A DNA stretch of 5,018 nucleotides, from assembly GCA_026991005.1 (NCBI GenBank), contig JALXCH010000385.1, forward strand, positions 1 through 5,018. The letters are read 5' to 3'. The notes beneath the pieces were generated by a model. The model saw only the letters and a list, made by a program, of their open reading frames with translations, was not told the DNA's origin and ran no database searches. The DNA is from Calditrichia bacterium (lineage in GTDB: Bacteria; Calditrichota; Calditrichia; RBG-13-44-9). The translations under genes were made by a program, and so were the position numbers. Positions within the stretch are counted from its first letter, which is position 1. Every line of letters starts with the position of its first letter. This document shows, piece after piece, positions 1 through 5,018 of this stretch.

Positions 1-1
1 C

Positions 2-1243
2 CTTTATATTCCTTTCTATCGCAGCAAGCCGCTTCAGTATTCCTACACAGCGGTAACCCGTGCGGTGATTTTGATTCATGGAGCTACCCGCAACGCCGAT
101 TCGTACTATAGCACACTTCAAACCGCTGCCAGCCATGCTTACGTCCCTTCTTCTAACGTCATTCTGATTGCTCCCCAGTTTTTGGTGGAGGAAGATATTA
201 CCGCTCACAATCTCCCCTCGAATATTTTGTTCTGGAGTTCTTCGGGCTGGAAGATCGGGCACAAATCCAAAAGTACCTCTTCTCATCCCAGGCCGTTTCG
301 CATCAGTTCCTTTGCGGTAATGGACTCTCTGCTGTACTTACTGGCCACTCACAATCCCAATCTCCAAACCATTGTAGTAGCGGGGCACTCTGCGGGAGGG
401 CAGTACGTGAACCGCTACGCAGCGGGGAGTCCGATGATTGATTATGTGAAAAATCATTTCGGTGTTACAGTACGCTGTGTGGTGGCAAATCCTTCTTCCT
501 ATGTGTATTTCAATAACGAACGCCATGTGACCGGTTCGTTAACAGCCTTTGCAGTGCCCTCGCAGAGTGCGATACAGGCCTGCCCGAATTACAATCGCTA
601 CCGCTATGGGCTGGAAGGTTTAAACAGCTACATGAGCAGTGTGGGGATTACCCAAATCCGGGCGCAATACCCGGGGCGCAGAGTCATCTATCTGCTGGGA
701 GAACTGGATACCAACCCCAACGATCCCTGGCTGGATGTAACCTGTGCCGCCATGATGCAGGGCTCGCAGCGGCTGGAACGCGGAGTGATTTATTTTAATT
801 TCCTCAAATACTATTACGGAAACAGCATCACTAATACGCAGGAATTGGCTATTATCCCCGGAGTTGGGCACTCCCATTCCGATATTTACCTTTCGGACTG
901 CGGATTGTTCTATTTGTTCGATTACGGCAATTGCCCCACAGTATCTGTGGGAAACCAGGGGAACGCGTCCAATTTTTCCCGGCAGTTTCGTATTCTCTCC
1001 AATTACCCCAATCCCTTTAACTCCCGCACCACCGTCTCTTTGATGTTACCGGCTGCGGGCTCGGTGAAGTTGAAATTAATAAACCTCAACGGAAAAGTGG
1101 TGCGAGAGTACCGGGTTGATTTTTATGCTGCCGGAACGCACACAATTGCGCTGGAGTTACAGGGGGAAGTTAGCGGAATTTATTTCCTGCAGGCTCGATG
1201 GGGAAATCAACAGGCGGTGAGAAAAATTTTGTTGCTCAAATAA
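2..1243 (+). CDS. Secreted alpha/beta hydrolase with T9SS C-terminal sorting domain (5' partial)
   Basis: The frame is open from the window edge to TAA at 1241-1243, so the start is missing. The GTG at 65 lies inside the first core beta strand (T-R-A-V-I-L-I-H-G-A) and is not a credible start. The alpha/beta hydrolase fold is clear: an HG oxyanion motif (about 77-82), the nucleophile elbow G-H-S-A-G with Ser at 389-391, the acid in G-E-L-D (Asp at 707-709), and the His in G-V-G-H-S (869-871), so the triad is complete. Other family-like blocks are C-P-N-Y-N-R-Y near 581 and Q-G-S-Q-R-L-E-R-G near 758. Five cysteines lie in the catalytic domain, which fits an exported, possibly disulfide-bonded enzyme. 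From about 995 the tail S-N-Y-P-N-P-F-N-S-R-T followed by G-x-Y-F-L is a T9SS type A sorting domain, removed or modified when the protein is secreted across the outer membrane. The substrate is unknown; esterase- or peptidase-like activity is inferred from the fold only. Confidence 0.88.
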   Translation, partial: LYIPFYRSKPLQYSYTAVTRAVILIHGATRNADSYYSTLQTAASHAYVPSSNVILIAPQFLVEEDITAHNLPSNILFWSSSGWKIGHKSKSTSSHPRPFRISSFAVMDSLLYLLATHNPNLQTIVVAGHSAGGQYVNRYAAGSPMIDYVKNHFGVTVRCVVANPSSYVYFNNERHVTGSLTAFAVPSQSAIQACPNYNRYRYGLEGLNSYMSSVGITQIRAQYPGRRVIYLLGELDTNPNDPWLDVTCAAMMQGSQRLERGVIYFNFLKYYYGNSITNTQELAIIPGVGHSHSDIYLSDCGLFYLFDYGNCPTVSVGNQGNASNFSRQFRILSNYPNPFNSRTTVSLMLPAAGSVKLKLINLNGKVVREYRVDFYAAGTHTIALELQGEVSGIYFLQARWGNQQAVRKILLLK

Positions 1244-1461
1244 TCTCCGGATAAAGGGAAATGTGAAGCGGCCTATTTCAGGTAAACTATCCTTTTGAGT
1301 GCATTCGCAATTTCACTTATTTTCGTTTGATCCTTCTCTGGATGTCTCAGTGCCTTCGGAGGCCTAATTGAAGGTGAGTGGTGGGGGAGTTCCGGCTAAT
1401 TCCGTTATTTCGAAGAAGCGTCCTTGCCCCATAATTTTAGATTTCACATTCCAGAAAAGCC
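1244..1461. other. Intergenic region without a recognisable gene
   Basis: No open frame with coding character and no RNA gene was recognised. The only local structure seen is a small hairpin at 1352-1363 (GCCT-TCGG-AGGC, 4 bp). It has no T-run after it, so it is not a convincing terminator for the upstream hydrolase gene. The stretch presumably holds the 3' UTR of the hydrolase and the upstream region of the next gene. Confidence 0.5.
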
Positions 1462-1490
1462 TTGATAAATAGGGGATTTGAGCAGATATT
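1462..1490 (+). promoter_or_regulatory. Candidate sigma-70 promoter for the beta-helix protein gene
   Basis: TTGATA at 1462-1467 (5 of 6 to the -35 consensus) and GATATT at 1485-1490 (4 of 6 to the -10 consensus) are separated by exactly 17 bases. Transcription would begin near 1497, giving a leader of about 50 bases that carries the ribosome binding site at 1534-1540. The -10 match is only fair, so this is a moderate call. Confidence 0.4.
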
Positions 1491-1533
1491 ACGTAGTATT
1501 AGATGTAGCACAAATTGCCCTCATCATAACATC

Positions 1534-1540
1534 GGGAGGA
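1534..1540 (+). promoter_or_regulatory. Ribosome binding site deciding the ATG at 1546
   Basis: GGGAGGA lies 5 bases before ATG 1546. The ATG is followed directly by a signal peptide, whereas an upstream in-frame TTG at 1462 has no ribosome binding site and would place 28 unlikely residues before the signal peptide. This site therefore fixes the start at 1546. Confidence 0.75.
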
Positions 1541-1545
1541 TTCTC

Positions 1546-2061
1546 ATGTTAAGATTAACTCCACTGTATTTCCTGATACTTGGTGTGTCTCTTGCCCTGG
1601 GAATTACCCTGCAGGAGGCGTACCAGAATGCCGCACCGGGCCTGGGCTACGACAAGTTAATTCTTCTGAACCCCGATTCCGTGTACACCGGCGGTCTCAC
1701 TGTTGTGGATGAAAAAGTGGGCATTAAAGGGTTCGGTGCACTGATTGATTTGAATAATGACACGATTTCGGTTACAGGACAATCGGTGATTGATCTGGAT
1801 GGGTGCGTCATCATTAACGGACTTGCCGGGTTGTATCTGGATGGGCCGGTAGTGTCCCGGGTTTCTCAATGTACCTTTTACGGAAACCAGTATGGTATCC
1901 TCATCCAATCCGGCGATGCCAGCATTACGGTGTACAATACCATCCTGGCTCACCATTCCCGCTACGGATTTGCCTGCAAGAAGAGTACCCAGCGCACGTT
2001 ATTTTACCTGGATGCCTTTCAGAACACTCTGGGAAATTATGTGGAATGGTGCCCGGGTTGA
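1546..2061 (+). CDS. Secreted parallel beta-helix protein, N-terminal part before an in-frame TGA
   Basis: Start ATG 1546 is chosen by its strong Shine-Dalgarno sequence. Residues 1-19 form a signal peptide: basic start M-L-R-L, hydrophobic core L-Y-F-L-I-L-G-V-S-L-A-L, likely cleavage after A-L-G. From about residue 20 the sequence has the spaced short hydrophobic strands, Asn/Asp/Gly turns and N-x-x-G-I-L-I pattern of a right-handed parallel beta-helix (pectate lyase/NosD-like fold); no catalytic site is evident. Translation as usually called ends at TGA 2059-2061 (codon 172), in the middle of the last coils. The same frame continues without another stop to 3480 and supplies the beta-helix C-terminal cap and all later domains, so this is not a complete protein by itself. 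Either the gene is freshly broken, the TGA is an error, or it is read through, possibly as selenocysteine. Confidence 0.8.
   Translation: MLRLTPLYFLILGVSLALGITLQEAYQNAAPGLGYDKLILLNPDSVYTGGLTVVDEKVGIKGFGALIDLNNDTISVTGQSVIDLDGCVIINGLAGLYLDGPVVSRVSQCTFYGNQYGILIQSGDASITVYNTILAHHSRYGFACKKSTQRTLFYLDAFQNTLGNYVEWCPG
2059..2061 (+). other. In-frame TGA, candidate recoded codon or nonsense mutation
   Basis: The codons read TGG-TGC-CCG-GGT-TGA-GGC-GGT-GGT, that is W168-C169-P170-G171-stop172-G-G-G. Cys two residues before the TGA makes a CxxU-type pair if selenocysteine is inserted. Alternatively a single G-to-T change of GGA would restore a glycine run. The coding frame is undisturbed on both sides, with no sign of an indel. 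Confidence 0.55.
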
Positions 2062-3480
2062 GGCGGTGGTTCTTACCAGGCCTTTGCGCCGCAACCTGGT
2101 ACAGGTTGTTTAACCAGCGATCCGCAATTTTTAGACCCCACCAGTTACCTCTTTCAACTTCAATCCGGTTCCCCATGCATCGGCAGCGGCAAAGATGGTT
2201 ATGATATAGGTGGCATTTTTTACAATAATATCCCCGAAGCTCCGGACAGTTTAACCATCCAGGCGGATACCGCCCAGGGAACCGTCACCCTGAAATGGAA
2301 AAATCCCACTCAAACAGTGTACGGCAATCCTCTCACTTCCCTTTCTGCCATTCGCATCTTTCGTAACGATTCCCTGATTGCCGAGTTGAACCTGGCGGAC
2401 GTGAGTTACGATTCCTCCTACACCGATGTAATTGACCGGGGAGATTTTTACGTTTATGCGGTGTGTGCGGTGGATAGCAGTAACGTTCCCGGACGGATTA
2501 TGTACGGATGTGAGACATGGTACGGAGATCCCATTCACGGGGTTGTCATCTGGGATCTGGATGTTACCCCCGTTACCGGGCAGGCGCTGGTGGAAGGAAT
2601 TCGCGCTGCGGGCTACGATGCTCCCATATATTTAACCCACACTTCCGCTCGCTACCCCCTAACCCCGGATGTTCAGGCGGTATTTGTGTGTTTGGGGATG
2701 TATTCCAACAATCATGAACTGAGCGATGAAGAAGGGCTAAAACTCAAAAATTATCTGGATCAGGGTGGTCGGGTGTATATGGAAGGTGGCGACACCTGGT
2801 GTTACGATCCCCAAAACGTGGTTCATCCTTACTTTCACATTCTGCCCATAGGGGATGGAAGCTCTGATCTGGCCACTGTGGTGGGAGACACCGGAACGTT
2901 TTGTGAAGGGCTCTATTTCAACTATCAGGGGGAAAATTCCTGGGTGGATCGCATTGGGCCTTCGGGAAACAGCCAGCGTATTCTGTACAACCTAAATACT
3001 CTTTATGGGGTGGCGGTGGCTTACGACGGCGGAACTTACAAAACCATCGGTGCCAGTTGTGAGCTGGGTGGTCTGGTGGGAAACACACCTAACAGTACCC
3101 GTAACGAACTCATCCGGCGCATTCTGGTGTTCTTCGATGTGATTCCTCCTATCGGTATTGCCGGGGATCACGCTCCCTCTTTACCGCAGGATTTTCTCTT
3201 GCAACCCAATTATCCCAATCCCTTTAACAGCCGTACGGTGTTCTCCTTCGCGCTGCCCTGGAATGGCGATGTGCAGTTGCAGATTTTTAACGTGGCCGGG
3301 CAGAAGATTTACCAGGCGGTACGGAAAGGACTTCCGGCAGGATGGCATCGGATGAGCTGGGATGGAATCGATTCTCATTCCCAGCCCGTGGCAAGCGGGC
3401 TGTATCTCTACCGAATCACAGCACGCTCTACCCGTGGAAAGCAATTGGTGCGTACGGGAAAAATGCAGTTGGTGAAATAG
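2062..3480 (+). CDS. Continuation of the same protein: beta-helix cap, FnIII, GATase-like domain, T9SS tail
   Basis: This stretch is in the same frame as 1546-2061 and open up to TAG 3478-3480. The first start-type codon, GTG 2317, has no ribosome binding site and lies inside a domain, so independent initiation is unlikely. Numbering from ATG 1546: residues 173-222 finish the beta-helix with its typical end (D-P-Q-F-L-D-P, then G-S-P-C-I-G-S-G and D-I-G-G). About 230-325 is a fibronectin type III domain (I-P-E-A-P, V-T-L-K-W, F-Y-V-Y-A-V). About 330-532 is a Rossmann-like domain resembling the class I glutamine amidotransferase fold (V-V-I-W-D, then V-F-V-C-L-G and L-D-Q-G-G-R-V-Y-M-E-G-G-D-T-W), with no proven catalytic triad. 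About 546-644 is a T9SS sorting/FlgD-Ig-like domain (P-N-Y-P-N-P-F-N-S-R-T, S-G-L-Y-L-Y-R-I). The product would be a surface-exposed or released protein, perhaps carbohydrate-binding; its function is unknown. Confidence 0.8.
   Translation, partial: GGGSYQAFAPQPGTGCLTSDPQFLDPTSYLFQLQSGSPCIGSGKDGYDIGGIFYNNIPEAPDSLTIQADTAQGTVTLKWKNPTQTVYGNPLTSLSAIRIFRNDSLIAELNLADVSYDSSYTDVIDRGDFYVYAVCAVDSSNVPGRIMYGCETWYGDPIHGVVIWDLDVTPVTGQALVEGIRAAGYDAPIYLTHTSARYPLTPDVQAVFVCLGMYSNNHELSDEEGLKLKNYLDQGGRVYMEGGDTWCYDPQNVVHPYFHILPIGDGSSDLATVVGDTGTFCEGLYFNYQGENSWVDRIGPSGNSQRILYNLNTLYGVAVAYDGGTYKTIGASCELGGLVGNTPNSTRNELIRRILVFFDVIPPIGIAGDHAPSLPQDFLLQPNYPNPFNSRTVFSFALPWNGDVQLQIFNVAGQKIYQAVRKGLPAGWHRMSWDGIDSHSQPVASGLYLYRITARSTRGKQLVRTGKMQLVK
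2074..2101 (+). promoter_or_regulatory. SECIS-like hairpin just downstream of the in-frame TGA
   Basis: TACCAGG (2074-2080) pairs perfectly with CCTGGTA (2095-2101). Inside it TTGC (2084-2087) pairs with GCAA (2091-2094), leaving a 5' bulge CCT (2081-2083) and a triloop GCC (2088-2090). There are 26 bases between the TGA and the apical loop. A bulged U under a short upper stem and a G at the start of the apical loop are hallmarks of bacterial SECIS elements such as that of E. coli fdhF, and the spacing is in the accepted range. The structure is seen directly; its function is inference, and a chance hairpin is possible. Confidence 0.35.
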
Positions 3481-3495
3481 ATTGGTATTAGACGA

Positions 3496-3547
3496 GTTTC
3501 CTTCCCCTGTTCTTTTCCGAGAAGGAGGAGGACAGGGGTGAGGAAAC
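3496..3547. repeat. Long intergenic palindrome, REP-like element
   Basis: The left arm 3496-3518 and right arm 3524-3547 form a near-continuous hairpin. GTTTCCT (3496-3502) pairs with 3541-3547. CCCCTGT (3504-3510) pairs with 3532-3538. TCTTTTCC (3511-3518) pairs with 3524-3531 including three G-T pairs. The loop is 3519-3523 and there is a small internal loop at 3503/3539-3540. It begins 15 bases after the stop of the preceding gene. There is no T-run, so it is not a classic intrinsic terminator, though it could protect the 3' end of the mRNA. The minus-strand frame over it reads P-H-P-C-P-P-P-S-R-K-R, the kind of proline-rich shadow that dispersed intergenic palindromes give in many genomes; that it is dispersed here is inference. 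Confidence 0.6.
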
Positions 3548-3831
3548 GACGTTCGAAGAAGTTGCACGGAAAAAATTCGTTTTGGTTTTCCCCGAAATGT
3601 TTTTTGCGTTTCCTCTCCGGTGATTTTTGTTCCGGTGTCGCCTGCTGCGGTTTTCTTCCTTCTGTTTCAGGAACTTTTCCGGTGTGCTTTATAGACGAAG
3701 TAGGTAACCCGAGGGTACAGCGCTTGCACATCCGCAGAATCCCATGAGATAAGTAATCTGGAACGAAGCCTCAGGGAAAAGAACGCCTCTCCTTTCGCCG
3801 AAATCCGCCCCAAAACGACTTGACTAAGCGC
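3548..3831. other. Intergenic region without a recognisable gene
   Basis: Frames on both strands are short and lack coding character or ribosome binding sites. T-rich tracts occur at about 3577-3610. A weak hairpin GGAAAA/TTTTCC spans 3568-3591. The heptamer TCCGGTG occurs three times (3616-3622, 3631-3637, 3678-3684). No tRNA, rRNA or riboswitch fold was recognised. Confidence 0.45.
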
Positions 3832-3860
3832 TTGACAGGTTTTTCTCATTTTATTATATT
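3832..3860 (+). promoter_or_regulatory. Strong sigma-70-type promoter of the EF-G-like gene
   Basis: TTGACA (3832-3837, perfect -35) and TATATT (3855-3860, 5 of 6 to the -10) are separated by 17 bases of T-rich sequence. Transcription should start near 3867, giving a leader of about 55 bases. The perfect 8-base palindrome AAGCGCTT (3826-3833) overlaps the first two bases of the -35 box, and a second TTGAC lies 12 bases upstream (3820-3824); these could be a regulator site but are short. This E. coli-like architecture differs from the -33/-7 consensus of Bacteroidota. Confidence 0.75.
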
Positions 3861-3883
3861 CGCTCTTTGCTCAATAAGATTAC

Positions 3884-3907
3884 ATGGAATTGCAGACTTT
3901 TAATTGA
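3884..3907 (+). other. Possible 7-codon leader ORF before the EF-G-like gene
   Basis: ATG at 3884 opens a frame M-E-L-Q-T-F-N ending in TGA 3905-3907, whose last base is the first base of the Shine-Dalgarno sequence of the downstream gene. It has no clear ribosome binding site of its own. Such a position could couple translation of the two, but chance is the default explanation. Confidence 0.15.
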
Positions 3908-3914
3908 AGGAGGA
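3907..3914 (+). promoter_or_regulatory. Ribosome binding site deciding the TTG start at 3922
   Basis: AAGGAGGA is a near-perfect anti-16S match and is separated by 7 bases from TTG 3922. The protein from that TTG begins with the typical short EF-G N-terminus before the P-loop, so the rare start codon is well supported. Confidence 0.85.
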
Positions 3915-3921
3915 TTTTCCC

Positions 3922-5018
3922 TTGAAAGAGTATACAGGTGAAAACATTCGCAATGTGGGAACCGCTGCCCACGGAGGTTCTGGTAAAACCTCTCTGGTAG
4001 AAGCCATGCTCTACACCATGGGCGTTACCACCCGACTGGGTAGTGTGGAACAGGGTAACACCCAATCCGATTACAACGAGGACGAAATCGAACGTCAGAT
4101 TTCCATCAGCACTTCTTTGCTGCACGGGGAATGGCAAAAAACCAAAATTAACATCATCGATACGCCCGGTTACACCGATTTCTTCGGAGATGTGGTGAGT
4201 AGTTTGCGGGTGGTGGAAAACGTGCTGCTGCTGGTGTCCGCCTCCAACGGTGTGGAAGTGGGTACCGAGCAGGTGTGGGAGCTGGCAGAGAAATACGAAA
4301 AACCGGTCACGTTTGTAATTAATAAACTGGATCGGGAGAATTTGAATTTTGACAAAGTGGTGGAAGAACTGCACGAGCGTTTCGGGAACAAGCTGCAATT
4401 GGTTCAGCTTCCGCTGGAAACGGGGCCGAATTTCTTCAAACTGGTGGATTTGTTGAAGATGAAACTGCTGGTCTATCCGCAGGATAATTCGGGCAAACCG
4501 AAGGTGGAAGATATTCCCGCAGATATGCAGGAGAAAGCCGCCGAACTGCGCAACCAGCTGGTGGAAGTGATTGCCGAGAGCGACGACGAACTGCTGGAAA
4601 AATACTTTGAAGCCGGAGAACTGACCGAGGAAGAATTTCAGAACGGGTTCAAGAAAGCGTTTTTGAACCGCCAGATCTTCCCGGTATTTTGCACCGCTGC
4701 CACCCGGAATGTGGGCGTGAGCGGGCTGCTGGATTTCATCGTGAAATATGTACCCGCCCCGGTGGAAATTCCGCCCATTAAGAGCGTGGATGGGGAAGAG
4801 CGCAAGCCGGTGGACGATGAAGCGCTAACCGCTTTCATTTTTAAAACGGTAGCAGAAGCCCACGTGGGCGAGCTTTCGTTTGTGCGGGTATTTAGCGGGG
4901 TGCTGAAAAGCGGCGATGAGGTAACCAATTCCTCCCAGAATCACACCGAACGCATCGGGCAGATTTTCATCCTCTCCGGGAAGAACAAAGAAAACGTGGA
5001 TAAACTGCATGCGGGCGA
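3922..5018 (+). CDS. EF-G-like translational GTPase of the EF-G-2/FusA2 type (3' partial)
   Basis: TTG 3922 is fixed by the Shine-Dalgarno sequence; 365 codons are visible of a family normally near 690 residues, and the frame runs off the window. The GTPase domain is complete: P-loop A-H-G-G-S-G-K-T (residues 16-23), switch I E-R-Q-I-S-I (57-62), G3 D-T-P-G-Y (80-84), G4 N-K-L-D (134-137) and a G5 region C-T-A-A (257-260). Domain II (beta barrel) begins near residue 300 with A-F-I-F-K-T and H-V-G-E-L-S-F-V-R-V-F-S-G. Canonical EF-G has D-A-G-K-T, R-G-I-T-I and D-T-P-G-H. The changes here (G-S-G-K-T, R-Q-I-S-I, D-T-P-G-Y) match the paralogous EF-G-2/FusA2 group, cytoplasmic ribosome-associated GTPases of uncertain cellular role. 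A main translocase is less likely, because the catalytic His is Tyr and neither rpsL/rpsG nor tuf is seen alongside in this window. It is transcribed from its own promoter. Confidence 0.9.
   Translation, partial: MKEYTGENIRNVGTAAHGGSGKTSLVEAMLYTMGVTTRLGSVEQGNTQSDYNEDEIERQISISTSLLHGEWQKTKINIIDTPGYTDFFGDVVSSLRVVENVLLLVSASNGVEVGTEQVWELAEKYEKPVTFVINKLDRENLNFDKVVEELHERFGNKLQLVQLPLETGPNFFKLVDLLKMKLLVYPQDNSGKPKVEDIPADMQEKAAELRNQLVEVIAESDDELLEKYFEAGELTEEEFQNGFKKAFLNRQIFPVFCTAATRNVGVSGLLDFIVKYVPAPVEIPPIKSVDGEERKPVDDEALTAFIFKTVAEAHVGELSFVRVFSGVLKSGDEVTNSSQNHTERIGQIFILSGKNKENVDKLHAG

Noticed and set aside
65..67. GTG at 65 as the start of the hydrolase gene
   Set aside because: The frame is open to the window edge and residues upstream (T-A-V-T-R-A) lead into the first core strand; no ribosome binding site is present. 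The gene is 5' truncated by the window.
1352..1363. GCCT-TCGG-AGGC hairpin as terminator of the hydrolase gene
   Set aside because: The stem is only 4 bp, over 100 bases after the stop codon, and no T-run follows.
1462..1545. Upstream TTG 1462 start adding 28 residues to the beta-helix protein
   Set aside because: It has no Shine-Dalgarno sequence, overlaps the candidate promoter, and would bury the signal peptide; ATG 1546 has GGGAGGA 5 bases upstream.
2059..2061. Genome-wide reassignment of TGA (to glycine as in Gracilibacteria/SR1, or to tryptophan)
   Set aside because: Only one in-frame TGA occurs across more than 1,400 codons of three genes. A reassigned codon should appear often, although no gene in the window ends in TGA, so the window alone cannot show TGA used as a terminator.
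3181..3567. Minus-strand ORF of 128 codons
   Set aside because: It is antisense to the T9SS tail of gene 2 and the palindrome; the proline-rich start is a by-product of the repeat, and no ribosome binding site or domain is seen.
3616..3684. Three TCCGGTG heptamers as a CRISPR-like or iteron array
   Set aside because: The unit is 7 bases, spacings are irregular (15 and 47 bases), and flanks are unrelated; chance repeats are sufficient.
3538..3747. Plus-strand ORF of 69 codons between gene 2 and the EF-G-like gene
   Set aside because: It starts inside the palindrome arm, has Phe/Arg/Cys-rich composition from T-rich intergenic DNA, and has no recognisable domain; the GGAGGAGG upstream belongs to the repeat.
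3880..4398. Minus-strand ORF of 172 codons
   Set aside because: It lies opposite the clearly homologous EF-G GTPase domain and the promoter leader; His- and Gln-rich composition without any motif marks it as a shadow.

Overview
The window (5,018 bases, roughly even GC) looks like chromosome of a Gram-negative bacterium of the FCB group that has a type IX secretion system (T9SS). Two successive proteins end in the T9SS C-terminal sorting domain (N-Y-P-N-P-F-N-S-R-T signature). The initiation signals are not the usual Bacteroidota kind: both visible starts have strong purine-rich Shine-Dalgarno sequences, and the promoter of the third gene is an almost perfect E. coli-type sigma-70 site. This points, by inference only, to a non-Bacteroidota FCB lineage such as Calditrichota, Ignavibacteriota, KSB1, Cloacimonadota or relatives.

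Layout, all genes on the + strand. (1) 2-1243: 3' part of a secreted alpha/beta hydrolase with a complete Ser-Asp-His triad and a T9SS tail; its start lies outside the window. (2) 1244-1545: intergenic, with a plausible promoter and a strong ribosome binding site just before the next gene. (3) 1546-3480: one continuous reading frame for a secreted modular protein (signal peptide, right-handed parallel beta-helix, fibronectin type III, glutamine-amidotransferase-like Rossmann domain, T9SS tail), interrupted once by an in-frame TGA at 2059-2061. (4) 3481-3921: intergenic, holding a long palindromic repeat right after gene 2 and a strong promoter with a short leader. (5) 3922 to the window end: 5' part of an EF-G-like translational GTPase of the EF-G-2/FusA2 type, starting at TTG.

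The most interesting signal is at the TGA. The frame is preserved for 472 further codons, the codon sits in a Cys-Pro-Gly-TGA (CxxU-like) context, and it is followed 12 bases later by a two-tier hairpin (7 bp, 3-base 5' bulge, 4 bp, G-first triloop) placed like a bacterial SECIS element. A selenocysteine-containing exported protein is therefore possible. A plain nonsense change or assembly error from GGA (glycine, within a run of glycine codons) is at least as likely, and homologue alignment would decide.

The first two genes are both predicted surface or extracellular T9SS cargo and may serve the same extracellular lifestyle, but the 302-base gap and separate promoter argue against one tight operon. 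The EF-G-like gene is an independent cytoplasmic transcription unit.
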